This document shows, piece after piece, positions 23,684-36,686 of a DNA stretch of 64,000 nucleotides. Source of the stretch: Cordia subcordata (Eukaryota; Streptophyta; Magnoliopsida; Boraginales; Cordiaceae); the NCBI GenBank assembly GCA_028554755.1, contig JAPTOF010000025.1:2672501-2736500 (forward strand), written 5' to 3'. A program made the translations under genes and the position numbers. How positions within the stretch are numbered: the first letter of the stretch is position 1; each line of letters starts with the position of its first letter. The notes under the pieces were generated by a model, which saw only the letters and a list, made by a program, of their open reading frames with translations, ran no database searches and was not told the origin of the DNA.

Positions 23684-25040
23684 TGTCATCTCTCGATTGC
23701 AAGCTCTAAAGACCCGCAAGCGCACGGATTGGTGTAGTAGAGTATGTGCAAAAACGGGTGTCAAACCATAAGGAGGCTAATTGGTAGAGTGGATTCTGTG
23801 CTCATATGCCCTAAAGGTGCAAAAAAAGAAAGCCTATACTAAGCATATTTTTGGCAATTTGGATTAATGGGAGCTCGAGAGTAACAAAATAAAACTATAC
23901 TATGAGAAGGGAAAGCGAGGAAACAAGCTAATCTAGAAGGGACTAACAAATGCAAAGGTGTTAGGCTGACTTCGACTTATGAATTGCTATGGGATTAAAG
24001 GATGATGGCTTACTATGGTGATTGCTCTTAACTAGGCTGCTAATTAGTGTCTTAAATTTCCCCTAGGACTCGGTACGAGTCCATTCTTAAGCGGCGCCTC
24101 CTAGAGCTGTGGCGTGGTCCTTATGACCTAGGACCTTAAGAGTGACTAACTAGCTCTCTAGGTGACTTAGAATGAACCTACCCTAGTACCTAAACCATTG
24201 GCTGGGTTAGAGCCATACCTAGTGTCGCTAGGGTTGACTAAATCACCCATTATATAAGCTAAATCACCCTACACAAGTCTACTCAATCATAATATAAAAT
24301 AGAATGAAAGAGAGATTATAAAGCTTCCCTTTCATCCTAGCTAGATGTGTACAAAGCTCTTGTGCAAACTTGAATCCAAATGTTTGAAATCCTCCGAATC
24401 AAATTTGATTAAAAATGAGAGATGTGTGAGAAAGTCTGTGTGAGGTGGGTAAGAATTAGGGCTAAGTGTGTAAGATGTAGGTGTGAAATGTGTGTGATGG
24501 GTCTAAAATCTTCTCTCTTTTTTTTTTTCTAAAAAATTGGGCCCTATTTATAGATTTTTGCACACTGCCGGTCGACCTAGCCGATCGATCGGCTTTGGAG
24601 GGGTAGTCAACTGGCATTTTCTAGTCGCTCTCTCGAGTGGTTGGCTTGAAGGAGGAACTTGACTGGCAATTTTTTAGTTGCTTTTTGGAGTGGCCGGTCA
24701 CCTAGCAGGTTGACTGGCTGTTTTTCTAGGTCATCTGACTAACTTTTCTTCCTCCATTCTTTGTCTTTTCGACCTCCGATCTTCTCCTCTCGACCCGTGC
24801 ATCTTCCATCTTCATCACCCATCAACTTCCAATCTCGATCTTAGCCCAAAGTTCACCTAAATCATTGAAAATAAGCAATTAGTGTAGCATTTGTATCTTT
24901 AATTCAACTATGTACAATTGTCTATGCTTAAGCCTATTCTTAGCATAAGTACTGCACTAATGCATCTTCATAAGCACTTAGCACTCTTAAACATAGGCAG
25001 TAAATAACACAAATGCACACAAAAACACAACACTTCGACA
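23684..25040 (-). repeat. Element A 3' LTR
   Basis: Begins TGTCATCTCTCGATTGC (plus) and ends TTCGACA. Relative to the other LTR it lacks about 500 bases (the counterpart of about 31296-31809), so it has an internal deletion. Directly to its right is CCCCTAAAACCTTCTCCTC, which on the minus strand is a purine-rich priming tract. Confidence 0.75.
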
Positions 25041-26079
25041 CCCCTAAAACCTTCTCCTCACTTGTCCCCCAGCGAGCCCAATCTCAAGTTTATTTCTAAA
25101 GCAGATGCGATGGATAGTCTAAGGGATTGACTTGCTATCAAAGTTAGTCTAAGAAATATGAAGGGAGCATTCTTTTTGTGGAGAAATCCCCAAAGCTCTT
25201 TGGATCCTCCTTCTACTCATAAGGGGTCCATTCCTCGTGGAATTTCCCAAGTAGCCAATCCACCACAAGTTTAGGATTCTAACTCACACACTCGGGATGT
25301 TGATATTTCATGCCCCCAAACTAATATGGCCTCCCCAATATGCACACAGCCTCAAAGACAGAAGAAAGAAAATATACAAACACATTGGCTTATAAAAAGT
25401 TTTATTCACATATCTACAAAGATGATAACATGTGCTAAGTTGACATTGGGTCACTTATGCACTTACTAACAAAACTTTTTGGTGCCTTTAGCTTTTTCTC
25501 TATTTTTAAAAAATTTTTTACTTTTGCATGTTTTTGCATTTTCAATTTTTTATTTTATTTTTCATGCTTTGCATTGCATTTACACAAAAACAGAGAAAAA
25601 GAAAGGCTTAGGGACAAGAAAAAGGACCAATCAAGGAAAGGCTACTTACATCAACAACCCTTTCTTTCTTCACTCTTTCCTACCAAGCTATGGGGTGGCT
25701 ACAAGGGATGTTCTTGAAGGTCCTCACTTCCCACAACTTTCAAGGGTATCCCCTCCAAGACTCGATTTTCAGTCCACTCCATTCACTTCTCCACAATGCA
25801 ACTCATATTTACCAATCAATAAAGTCAATCACAATAGTCAACACGGAAACACTCTACATGCATCAAAATCAAAAAATTTTCACTATTTTAAGCACATAAT
25901 GCACATCTACCCTACATAAAGCATATAACAAGAAAACCAAACTCCCACACCCTCAAACCTAAACTTTTTTCTTGTCCTCAAGCAATTAAAGCAAAGCACA
26001 TAAACAAGCGTTAGATTCACTAACAAGACGGGAAATGTGATCTGCAACTAAATTTTCTCTACCCTTTTTATCTTGGATC
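25041..26079 (-). other. Element A segment where integrase would be expected
   Basis: Downstream of RNase H on the minus strand. I find no HHCC or DDE integrase pattern. It holds low-complexity T-rich sequence near 25495-25570 and then the purine-tract region. Integrase has probably been deleted. Confidence 0.55.
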
Positions 26080-28210
26080 TCAACCGAATTCTTGAAGAAG
26101 GAGCAACCACCTAATCAAGCGGGGCTTAGATTCTTTCTTAGCTATCAAATACCTTAATGTTGCATGATCAGTGTAGACAATCACTTTAGACCCTAGGATG
26201 TACGACCTAAACTTGTCTAGGGAGAAGACAACTACTAGAAGCTCTTTTTCTGTGGTGGTATAATTCTTTTGAGCTTCATCAAGAGTCTTGCTAGTGTAGT
26301 ACACTACATGGGGCAACTTATCTCACCGTTGACCTAAAATAGCTTCTGTTGCATAATCGGATGCGTCGTACATAACCTCAAATAGAAGACCACAGTCAAG
26401 TGGTTGAATGATTAGGGATGTAGACAATAAGAATTTAAGCTTATCAAAAGCTCTAATGCACTCACCATCAAACTCAAAGGGAACATCTTGTACTAAGAGC
26501 TTAGACAAGGGACACGCTATATGGCTAAAATCCTTAATGAACCTACGACAGAATCCTGCATGCACTAGAAAAGATCTAACTTCCTTGACACACTTAGGGA
26601 CAGGCAACTTTTCGATCAATTCTACCTTGGCCGAGTCAACTTGAATTCCACTGGATGAGACAACACGACCTAACACTACCCCTCGTTGCACCATGAAGTG
26701 GGATTTCTCCCAACTTAACACTAGATTCTTCTTCATACATCGATCTAAGACTAAAGAGAGGTAACTTAATTACTCATCAGAACTATCTCTGAAGACTGAG
26801 AAATCATCCATAAATATCTCTAAATGCCTCTCAATTATATATGTAAAAGTGGTCGTCATACACCTCTGAAAAGTTGCTGGGGCATTGCATAGACCAAAGG
26901 GCATTCTCCTATAGGCAAAAGTGCCATAGGGACAAGTAAAGGTGGTCTTCTCCTGTTCTTGGGAAACATGGGAATCTGATTATAACCGATTAGCCATCTA
27001 GAAAGCAATAGTAGCTATGCCCAGCTACTCTATCTAAAACCTAATCTAGAAAAGGTAATAGAAAATGATCCTTCCTAGTTTTCGAGTTGAGATTCCTATA
27101 GTCAATATAAACTTTCCAACCCGTGGGAGTACGTGTAGGGATAAGCTTTTCCCTCTCATTCGCTACAACTGTGATCCCGAACTTCTTAAGGACGAGTTGG
27201 ACAGGGCTAACCCACTCACTATTGGAGATTGGACAAATAATGTCTGCATCTAAAAGCTTAATGATCTCTTTTTTAACTACTGCACTCGTGTGTGAGTTTA
27301 GCCTCCTTTGCATCTCCCTAGAACGAATGGCTCCATTCTCAAGATGAATATGATGCATAAAAACCGAAGGATTTATACGTCTCAAATCATCAAGTTTCCA
27401 CCCTATAGCCTTCTTATGTTTCCTAAGAACCTTTAAGAGATGCTTCTCATACTCACTAAAGAGATCGGAAGCTATGATAACTAGAAGGGTCTCACTAGGG
27501 CCTAAGAATGCATACTTCAAATGACCAGGAAGGGGTTTGAGTTCTAAAGAAGAACTAAGCTCAACCAAGGGGGACTTAACCTCAACACTATCAATGGGAA
27601 TATCACTAAATTCAGGACTAGAAGGAACAACCTCAAGTGACTTATCAATCAAGGAACTCGCAACTGTGGAAGTAGAGGCTATACACTTCCACTCTAAGGT
27701 GTCTAAATCAAAGTTAGTCAACAATTCCTCAAATTTTCTCAAATCTTCTCTATTGGTCATAGTTCTCTCTACAAAATCCTCGACACAAGAATCAATTACA
27801 TCAACCCTAAAGCACTCTTCTCCATCCTCTCCTCCTATACTAGGCCTATTCACTACCTTGGCAACCTTTATAATGGACCTCAAATTCCCAAATTTCATCT
27901 CTAATAAACCCTTACCTATAATTAATAATGACATCTGCGATGGCAAGGAAGGGGCAACCTAGAAGAACTAGTGTAGAATGTCTAGAGTCATGTCCTGAAT
28001 CCATGTTTAGCATTATGAAGTCAACAAGGTACACAAACTCACCTACCTATACCATAACATCCTCTGTCACACCTGTAGGTCTATGCTCGGACCTATCAGC
28101 TAGCTGAAGAGTAACATGTGTAGGGGACAACTTACCTAGACCTAGCTATTGCTAAATGGAGTAGGGAATGAGATTCACATTAGATACTAAATCTAACAAG
28201 GCATGGTCAA
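26080..28210 (-). pseudogene. Element A pol pseudogene (protease-RT-RNase H)
   Basis: Read on the minus strand. A degenerate protease (ALLDLVSNVNLIPY, where the family has DLGAS; then LLGCPFLAIADVII) is followed by the RT start (GWKVYIDYRNLNSKTRKDHF), the fingers/palm MPFGLCNAPATFQR and the active-site FMDD (plus 26803-26814). RNase H follows ([26 protein letters not shown]). Stops and frameshifts separate the open pieces (27041-27946, 26323-26736, 26080-26316). These domains make the element Ty3/gypsy. Confidence 0.85.
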
Positions 28211-29364
28211 TCTGAATCTCTTTAATCCTACAAGAAATAGTGAAAGCTTCGGGGTCACTCATCTTAGATGGGAGGCCCGAAGTACAAATACTGCTCACTT
28301 TCTTCGTAAGCCTCATCTTTTTAGGAATGTTTGATGATCTACGCTTCCTTGTTCAAAGGTCTTTGAAGAACTTAGAATATGAGGGAATGGAAAGGATCGC
28401 ATCTATCAAAGGAAGATTGACCTTAAGTTCTTTAAGATGCTCTAAAATCTTGAAAAACCTAGAATCCTCACTAGGTGTAGACCTCTCTAAAGTGGATGGG
28501 AAGGGAAATCTAGGCGTAACATCTCTAGACACATGGGAATTGTCAATAGGCTCCTTTCCTTCCTGATGGGGCTGGAAGTATTACTCTTTCCATAATCTCT
28601 AATAAGCTTAACTCTCTCAATAGGATCCTTTCTAGAATCCTTCTCAACAAGGCTACTATATGGCTCTCTAGACTTGGAAGGACCATTAGGTGCAGGTAAT
28701 GCAATGTCAATTCCTACCCTATTATCTACTATCCTATCGCTCCTAAGAGTGGTGACGACCTTAGCCTAGGCCTGAGGGAGATAAGTGGTGTCGGTGGAGG
28801 AATAGGTCTAGACTCTAGGATTTACCTCCAGTTGAGAAGGCAATTTCCCAAGGTCTCTAGCGCTCAACTACATGGCAATCTGCCCTAACTATATCTCAAA
28901 CCTAGCCATCTGCTGTCTATAGCTAGCCATCTTTTGCCTACTATTGAATAACTCCTACTGCTGACGAGCTAATACCTATTATTGATTTTGAATAAACTGC
29001 ATTAACTTCATCACATCATTGCTAGGAGACTGGCTACTAGAAGGGGCAAGTAAACCCTAAAGTTGAGGAGCACTAGTGAGACAGGGCTGATTAAGATGAT
29101 ACAAACATGGAAGATATTGAGGGCGGGGTCGCTGATAGAGTGGAGCTTGGGTATGTGAACTAGACTTGTGCTAACCTTGTCTCTAAGCAAATTTTGGGTT
29201 GTCCCTCTAACTCGGATTATATGTGTTCAAGTACGGATTGTACTTACGAGAATAACCTTGAGAAGCACACGCTTGCTCCTTCATAAACTCGGGAAACTAG
29301 GATGCTAAAAGGCAAGCTATGGTCTCATGAGACGACTCAGAACACAATGCACAAATCTCAACAA
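28211..29364 (-). other. Element A gag-protease linker region
   Basis: Stop-rich continuation between gag and protease. No conserved domain can be read with confidence. Length and place fit the variable C-terminal gag region of Athila-type elements. Confidence 0.5.
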
Positions 29365-30123
29365 CTAAAAGGCTAAAGGGGCAGAGGAAAAACCTATGGA
29401 ACTAGTCTTATGACCATGAGATGAAAGAGACAATGAAATGAATTGATCTAACTTACTCATTAAAGCCTCTACCTTAGCAGGTAAATCTAAAGAAACTATA
29501 ACCTCACTAACACTTTTCCTATTACCTCCCCAACTAGACCTTTCCATAGAAAAATTTTGAAAACAATTTTTGGCCATCAACTCCGTTTTCTCCCATTCAG
29601 TCGGTCTGAAAAGATAGAAGCCACCATCGGAAGCAGCATTGATCATCATCTTATTTTGTTTATTTAAGCCTCGAAAGAAGTATTGTAATAGGTCATGATT
29701 GCTGTACCCGTGATGTGGACATTATCTAAGAAGGTCTTTGAACCTCTCCCAAGCCTCATTAAAAGATTCTAAGTCATACTGGGAGAAAGTCATAATAACA
29801 TTCCTAAGGTCGATCGTCTTGGCCATGGGATAAAATTTTTGAAAGAACTTAGATTGAAGCTTAGCCCATGTAGTAATACAACCATTAGGTAAGGAATTCA
29901 ACCAAGCCCTAGCCTTATCCTTAAGAGAGAAAAGAAACAATCTTAGACGTATGACCTTTTGAGGGACATTAGAGACATGGAAAGTGGAACTCATCTTAAC
30001 TAAATCAGTAATATGCTCTAGAGGACTCTCATTGCTTCTTCCATAGAAGGAAGGAAGCATGACCAACATATTGGGCTTAATCTCGAAGTTCATCTCCCCT
30101 AAACTCGGCATTTGAGTAGCCAA
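29365..30123 (-). pseudogene. Element A gag pseudogene
   Basis: Minus-strand frame from 30123 (MATQMPSLGEMNFEIKPNML) carries the plant Retrotrans_gag pattern: EHITDLVKMSSTF, LFLFSLKDKARAWLNSLP, LQSKFFQKFYP and ESFNEAWERFKDLLR. It breaks near 29722 and continues at 29649 in another open piece (INAASDGGFY to KVEALMSKLDQF), as in Athila gag. It would form the capsid of the element. Confidence 0.82.
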
Positions 30124-30695
30124 ATTAAGTTCAAAGGCTTTGGGAAGAAAGAATTGCCTAAGAATGGGTTCCTCATCTATAGGTGGATCCGGTCTACGGG
30201 GCTCTCGTCTAAAATGATCTTGGGCTTAATGCCCATGATGATCATGAGTTGGAATGGGATTCATTGGGGGAATGGGAGGATTAGGAAGATGATTAGGATC
30301 GGCCATCTTCTCAAAAAGATCTCCTAAATTCCTAAAATTTCTAGGAATTCTATCAGTTTAAGATTAAGAGGAACTAAGGGATTTCTAAGGGATCTCCTAC
30401 CAAGCATGCACAAACTATCCTAACTCTGGCCACTTCAACCCCCGAAAACTTCAACAATCTACCGTCTACAGCAAATAAACCACAATCCTAGAAAGTCTAC
30501 TAAAAACAAAAACAATAGTAGAAATAGATAAGCAAGAACTAAAGCAAGATAATATAAACAATGAACAAGATAACCAAAAACTAAACAAACTAAAAAAAAT
30601 AACCAAAAACTAAACAAACTAAAAAAAAAGGCAAGAAAAACAAATAAAGTAACTACCAAACACACACAAACAACAAAACCAAACAACCGTTGCCT

Positions 30696-30712
30696 CCCCG
30701 GCAACGGCGCCA
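30696..30712 (-). promoter_or_regulatory. Element A primer-binding site
   Basis: Minus-strand TGGCGCCGTTGCCGGGG, about 10 bases inside the 5' LTR. This is the site commonly found in Athila/Tat elements, usually assigned to tRNA-Asp. The same site occurs in element B. Confidence 0.78.
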
Positions 30713-30721
30713 AAAATTTAA

Positions 30722-32601
30722 TGTCGTCTCTCAAGTGCAAGCTCTAAAGACACACAAGTGCATGGATCGGTGTAGTAGAGTGTGTGCAAGAACGGGTGTC
30801 GAATGACAGGGAGGCTAGTTAGTAGAGTGCATTCTGTGCTCATATGTCCTAAAAGTGCAGAAAAGAAATCATACACTAAGCATATTTTTGGGAGTTTGGA
30901 TTAACGGGAGCTCAAGAGTAAGAAAATAGAACTACACTAAGAGAAGGGAAAGCGAGGAACGAAGCTAATCTAGAAGGAATTAACAAATGCAAAGGTGTTA
31001 AGGTGACTTCGACTTATGAATGGGTGATTCTATACTCAGATGCTATGGGATTAAAGGATGATGGCTTACTATGGTGATTGCTCTTAACTAGGCTGCTAAT
31101 TAGTGTCCTAAATTTCCCCAAGGACTCGATGCGAGTCCATCCCTAAGCGGTGCCTCCTAGAGCTACGGCGTGGTCCTTATGACCTAGGACCTTAAGAGTG
31201 ACTAACTAGCTCCCTAAGTGACTTAAAATGAACCTACCTTAGTACCTAAACCATTGGCTGGGTTAAAGCAAAGACCTAGTGTTGCTAGGGTCGATTAAAC
31301 CTATCGTGAAACCTATTGGCTAGATCTAAAGCCAAAGGAAACTCGACCTAGGCTAGCCCTAAATTACTTACCGTCATTCTAAGATCGCTACAGCGGGATT
31401 TAACTTGCTAACATATTCATACATGTTCTAGGCCAAGGTGTTTATGAATATGGGATCTATTCTACTACCAAACATCATCATGCTTGGATTACACCATTAG
31501 AATTAATTAAGAGCCAACATATATGCGTTATTGAAGTCATATTCACTACTAGGTATGCAAATGTACATATGGACATGAATATTAGCATTACCCACTTCAT
31601 AGAATCCACATATAAGCATGTAGACATGATTATAGTATGGATTAGATGTGTTTAGTAACAAATAGACTTCAATTTACACACATACTACTCATTTAGGCAT
31701 TTTATTAAACACTTAGACATGAATGATAAAATAACCATTTGAACAAAAAAATCAAAACATGTATATATTAAGCCATCAAATCCCTTATCATAAGAGTATA
31801 TAGCTAACCAATTACATAAGCTAAATCACCCTATACAAGTATACTCAATCATAACAAAAAAGAGAATAAAAGAGAGATTATAAAGCTTCCTTTTCATCCT
31901 AGCTAAACATGTACAACGCTCTTGAGCAAACTTGATTCCAAATGTCCAAAACCCTCTAAATCAAACTTGATTCAAGATGAGACATGTGCGAGAAAGTGTG
32001 TGTGAGGTGGGTAAGAAATAGGGTGAAGTGTGTTAGATGTAGGTTTGAAATGTGTGTGATAGGTTTAAAATCTTCTCTCTTTTTTTCTCTGAAAAATCAG
32101 GCCCTATTTATAGATTTCTACACACTGTCGGTTGACCTAGCCAGTTGATCGGCTCTAGAGGGGTAGTCGACCGACATTTTCTGGTAGCTCTCTGGAGTGG
32201 CTGGTCCACCTAGCTAGTCGAGCGGCTTGAAAAAGGACTCAACCGGCAATTTTTTGTTGCTTCGTGGAGCGACCAGTTGATTGGTTCTTCTAGGTCATCG
32301 GCTAACTTTTCTTCCTCCACTCTTTGTCTTTTCGACCTCCGATCTTCTCCTCTCGACCCGTGCATCTTCCACATTCATCACCTATCAACATCCAATCTCG
32401 ATCTTAACCCAAAGTTCACCTAAATCATTGAAAACAAGCAATTAGTGTAACAATTGTCTCTTTAACTCAACTATGTACAATTCTCTATACTTAAGCCTAT
32501 TCTTAGCATAAGTACTACACTAATGCATCTTCATTAGAATTTAGCACCTCTTAAACATAGGCATTAAACAACATAAACGCTCATAAAAACACAACATGTC
32601 A
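30722..32601 (-). repeat. Element A 5' LTR
   Basis: Starts TGTCGTCTCTCAAGTGC and ends ACATGTCA (plus sense). It parallels 23684-25040 over its ends, with about 500 extra bases in the middle. On the minus strand its distal end (…GCACACACTCTACTACACCG) resembles the U5 ends of elements B and C, which marks the three as relatives. Confidence 0.75.
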
Positions 32602-32981
32602 TAATACATGAAGCAAATCTTAGCATATTGCATGTAGACATACTAAAGTTCCATTCTAAAGCCAATAGGAGCAAGCATGCTAAGATAGAACATAAACTTT
32701 TGAAGAAACAATCCATCAAACACTTAGAGTGCAAGAAAGGAAAGCCATAAATCCATAAAATTCCAAGTCTATATTCCTTCATCTTTCAAGCCCAGGTATA
32801 TAGTGTATTAACAAACCCATTCAACAAGTATTCATTACCCAAACAAGCTCTATTCAATCATAATACAAGCAAGAAAAAGAGAAAAGTTAAGGAACTTCCC
32901 TAAGCTCTCGCTAAGCCCTTCTTGCATTAAGCTTGCAATCGTTGATCCGTAGATGTTCAAACCTCTCTAAAGGGGTGGACT
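32602..32981 (-). repeat. Element C left LTR, second part
   Basis: Continues the left LTR of C after element A. It parallels 42127-42486, including GATAGAACATA, AAAGTTAAGGAACTTCCC and GATGTTCAAACCTCTCTA. A minus-strand open frame of the element ends inside it. Confidence 0.68.
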
Positions 32982-33402
32982 TGATTTTAATGGGTTCAGT
33001 CTCACGAAGGGAAGGTTCATGCTCATCTAAAAAGTGATTAATCTCATTAATCAATTCCTTATCGGAGAGGGTAGAAGAGCTTATACACCCAAACAATGAT
33101 TCATCATATACACCCAAACACTGATAGATTAATATTTCAAGTTCATCCATTTCTTCCTTAGGTGTCTTCTTAGAGTGACTACCTTCCTCAGCACAAGAGT
33201 TTATAACTTCAAAAGACTTATCATGCCTAGAATCCAAAATTGATGCTATGCTATCCCCAATTGTTGACTCTGATTCAATACTAGCTAGGCGCTTATCAAA
33301 TACTTCTACAATTTCAATGCTAGTGGTCATCACTTCACAATCAGGCTCTTCACAAGGGGTAGGCACAGGTAAAAGGGATAAAGGGTACTCAAAAGACTCT
33401 AG

Positions 33403-33650
33403 GGGCCTATTAGGATTGGCTTTTTTTCAGGAAAAAGCACTTTTTTCCCGGAAAAAGCACTTTTTTCCCTGAAAAAGTTACATTAAATTTGCAATAACTA
33501 TTTAATTTAGTTTCCAAAAAAGCTGAAATTCTGAAAAAAGCTCAAATACAGCTTTTTTTAGAAGCCAGAATTTTCAGCTTCTCAAAAAAAGCTGTTTTTC
33601 AAAAGTTGTTAAAAAAAGTGCTTTTGAAAAAAGCCAATCCAAATGAGCCC
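33403..33650. mobile_element. MITE nested in element C (same family as 21939-22143)
   Basis: About 248 bp. The left end is GGGCCTATTAGGATTGGC and the right end, other strand, GGGCTCATTTGGATTGGC. It is flanked by TAG on both sides. The interior has stem-like runs such as AAAAAGCACTTTTTTCC and no coding capacity. Confidence 0.72.
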
Positions 33651-34331
33651 TAGATCATGCATGCATGTATGCTCGGGCGATGTATGCACATCTAACTCCC
33701 TAAATGAAAACTCAGAATGCAAATAAGTGCTGTGAATATCAAAGTCATCCTCCAAGTTTGTGTAAAGTGTAAGAAGGGAAAAGAAAATAGGTTCACTTGA
33801 CTCAATGGTTGGATAAGGGGCCACTTTCTCTAGAACATACCCAAAGTCATCATCAAGAACCAAAGTACTATCAAACTCATCCTCATCCTCACTTCATGAA
33901 GTTAACTTTCCATCGACCTCCCTTTTTATTGCTTTCTCAAACACATCATCATTTTTACCACTAATCCTCTCATCCATAGACCTCACTCCCATCCCTTCAA
34001 CCTAGTCTAGTGGAGTCTCAACACTATCAATGGGTTTCACATTCTGAACTACCTTATTTAGGCTCTCAACTAGGTGGGACATGTGTTTCTTCATCCTCTC
34101 TAACCTTTCTTGATTAGATTGAATCACTTGGGCACCAAGAAAGAGTTGGGATTTGGATTGCTCAACCAATTGTTCTAATTATTCTAAAGATGTAGACATG
34201 TAGGATAGGGCTCGATCGAGTGAAATGGTAATCATTTTGAAAATCATTTCGAGCAAAACCATTAACAAACTCGGAGGGAAGATGGGTGGGAAAAGATGGC
34301 GTGGGAGGTGGATTTCCAAGACAAAGAGATG

Positions 34332-34336
34332 CATGG
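34332..34336. repeat. Element B target-site duplication, left copy
   Basis: CATGG immediately before the 5' LTR. The identical CATGG follows the 3' LTR at 40584-40588. Five bases is the normal duplication size for LTR retrotransposons. Confidence 0.85.
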
Positions 34337-35834
34337 TGATGTGTGCGTCTTGCGTATGTTTGTATATATTGTTTGCATACACTTCTTAAGGTGTTTTAGA
34401 GCTCATTGTTGTACATTTAGTATAGAGTTTATGCCTATTTATTAATAGTTGTGCATAAGGTGAATAATTGCATAAATGCTACATGAAATGCACTAATTGC
34501 ATGACTTAGGTGCATTTTGGGTAAAGTTGATGCTTGAGCCTAAATGAAGAATTCTGGAAGAATATTGATGAAGATTTGATACTCCAGAACAAGATTCGAG
34601 CATGGTAGATGATCCACGAGGGCCAAGAAGGAAGCACCGGAGAAAATGAATTAGAAATGGAGCTAAAACGAAGAAGATACGCCAATACAGGTTGACCCCC
34701 TATTCCAGTACAGGTCGACTGGTAGTGTCTTCTGGTATGCTATTCCGGTAGTTCCAGAAGCTCTATCAAAAGTACTGGTTGAGTGATGCCCTAATACCGA
34801 TCCACCGGTTAGGTCTTCCAATAGTCATGCTAAAAGCCTATTTAAAGCTCGTTTTAGCTCATTTGTGAAAGAGGAACTTCATTTTTCTTAAATCCTAATA
34901 AACCCTAACCCTTTACCCACTTCACCAAATGCACCATCCCACACCAAACTAAGTAAGGATTGAAGCTTGTAACAAGAGATTGAAGGGTTTTGCTTTGGAT
35001 TTAAGCAAGGGTTTGAAGGAGAGTTTCTTATTCTTTTTTTTATTCTTGTAAAAATGCTTTGTGTTTGAGTTAGATCTAGGGTTGATTGATGTTGTATATT
35101 AGATTAGGGTTACGAATAAAGGATTTATGTGTATCTTTGGATCTTAATACATGCTTGTTTACATTGTTTAATGGCATGAATCAATATATCTATGTATTGA
35201 TAATCGAATATGTCTATGTGTTCGATAAAATGCCTAGGTGAATTTGCATGTGTTATTTCATGCTTAAATGCTGTCGGTAGTGATGTCACCTTAGCCTTAG
35301 TCCATGCTAATGGCATAAGCCCTATTTGCAACTATGTGTGTAAATTTAAATGCTCAATTAATGACTTGTGTGGTAGAGTATGCCTCTAGTCTGAAACAAT
35401 ACTAAAAAAGAATCCACTAGTACCAGTTAATGCTCTAGGAGTCTCACCTCTAGTCTGAAACAATACTAATAGGTTAATCTCTCAAGTAGGACGTTAATTA
35501 ACACCAAAGAGAGCAATCAAGCCATAGATAGACTAAACTATTATCATAGCCTAAGTCTAGATATGACGCAATCGCCCGAGATCCCCTTTCGCCTTGTAGA
35601 GCCTTATTTCCTTAGCGGCACCTATAGTTCCTCCACTTAGGTTTAGATTTAGGTTTTATTTTAGGGCCCCCTTTAATCAAAAAGACCAAAAATACTTCAA
35701 CACATGCTCGTAGCTAGGTTTAGGCACTAAGGACGTAGAGACCAAACTAAGGAGCCTCTCTGAGAAAGAACGACCCCGTACTTGCACGCTTCACTATTCA
35801 CGACCCATGCACTTGTAGGTATAACACACGATCA
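34337..35834 (+). repeat. Element B 5' LTR
   Basis: 1498 bp from TGATGTGTGCGTCTTG to CACACGATCA. It differs from the 3' LTR at scattered positions, many of them C/T changes. The U5 end carries CGACCCCGTACTTGCACGC, shared in modified form with A and C. Confidence 0.88.
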
Positions 35835-35840
35835 AGTTTT

Positions 35841-35857
35841 TGGCGCCGTTGCCGGGG
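35841..35857 (+). promoter_or_regulatory. Element B primer-binding site
   Basis: TGGCGCCGTTGCCGGGG, six bases after the 5' LTR. Identical to the element A site. Confidence 0.82.
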
Positions 35858-36084
35858 AGGCATAGTATTAATTCTTTGTGTGCTTTTGTGCTTTTGATTA
35901 GTTGCTTGTGTGTTGTTCTATCTTTAGTTGCTTTCCTCTTTTTGAAAAACCACAAAAAAATTGAAAAATTTTGAAAATCCAAAAAATAAAAAAATAAAAA
36001 ATTTTGAAAAATTAAAAAAAATTGAATTGAGAATAAATCCAATGCTTTTGGTGGTCACTTGTATCCTCTTCCCCACCCCCCATA

Positions 36085-36597
36085 TATGTTCCTAATGCTT
36101 GTATTCTATGCGGTAGTTGTGAGCATCATTTTTCTGGTTGTCCCCTTGCATATCAAAATCCCCAATCTTGGGTTAATCCACGACATGATTCTTAGAGTCA
36201 TACATCCATTCATGTGTCTACATCTAGTTCTTATGATTATAGGGAGCCACATCATGCATTTTTGTCTTATTGTCAAGATGACTCTTCATTCTACCCACCT
36301 CCTTGTTTTGAGAGTTCATCTTCTGCACCATCTTTTCCCACTTATTCTTCTCTCGAGTTTTTTTATGGTAATGCTCAAAATGATTTTCAAAATGCCCAAT
36401 ATTTCCACTCAGTTGAGTCCTCTTCTCTTAGGTCTCCTTCACATGAAGAAGAGAGGTATTCATACCTCAAATCCCTAATTCATTCCAACCTTGAGAGACT
36501 AAAGGAGATGAACAAACAATTCTCCAAAATAGTCAAGTGCTTGAATAGAGAAGTTGAGAATGAGCAACCCATCAGAGAGAGTGTTAAGATACTTTAG
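36085..36597 (+). pseudogene. Element B gag-like zinc-knuckle frame
   Basis: In one frame a CCHC knuckle (CILCGSCEHHFSGC: spacing C-2-C-4-H-4-C) at 36100-36141 is followed, after a single in-frame TAG near 36194, by a Ser/Pro/Tyr-rich stretch. A charged helical end follows (SNLERLKEMNKQFSKIVKCL). The knuckle is the nucleic-acid-binding signature of retroelement gag. No capsid domain is recognised. Confidence 0.6.
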
Positions 36598-36686
36598 ACC
36601 GGGTTCAAGGGATGGGAGTGAGACTTATAGATGAAGAGTATAGTGGTGAAAAAGATGATGTTTAGGAGAAAGAGATTGAGAGAGAG

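Larger units (their letters stand above)
23684..32601 (-). mobile_element. Element A: Ty3/gypsy, Athila-like, without integrase
   Basis: Minus-strand LTR retrotransposon nested in the left LTR of element C. On its own strand the order is 5' LTR (30722-32601), primer site, gag, protease, RT, RNase H, purine-rich tract, 3' LTR (23684-25040). The primer site TGGCGCCGTTGCCGGGG and gag style are those of the Athila/Tat group. About 1 kb between RNase H and the 3' LTR holds no integrase motifs, so it is a defective copy. The site left by its removal joins element C's LTR, but I see no clean 5-bp duplication. Confidence 0.8.
32911..34336 (-). pseudogene. Element C internal coding remnant
   Basis: Minus-strand frames at 33609-33863 and 32911-33366 contain VLDDDFGYVLEKVAPYPTI. 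This matches FLDDNCGYVLEEMIPYPTI in element B, so both elements carry the same family-specific protein. Acidic Ser/Glu-rich sequence follows. No RT, protease or integrase signature is seen. The region is interrupted by a MITE and by the insertion of B. Confidence 0.6.

Noticed and set aside
27537..27962. Plus-strand Ser/Thr-rich frame in element A
   Set aside because: Opposite strand of the polymerase frame; shadow only.
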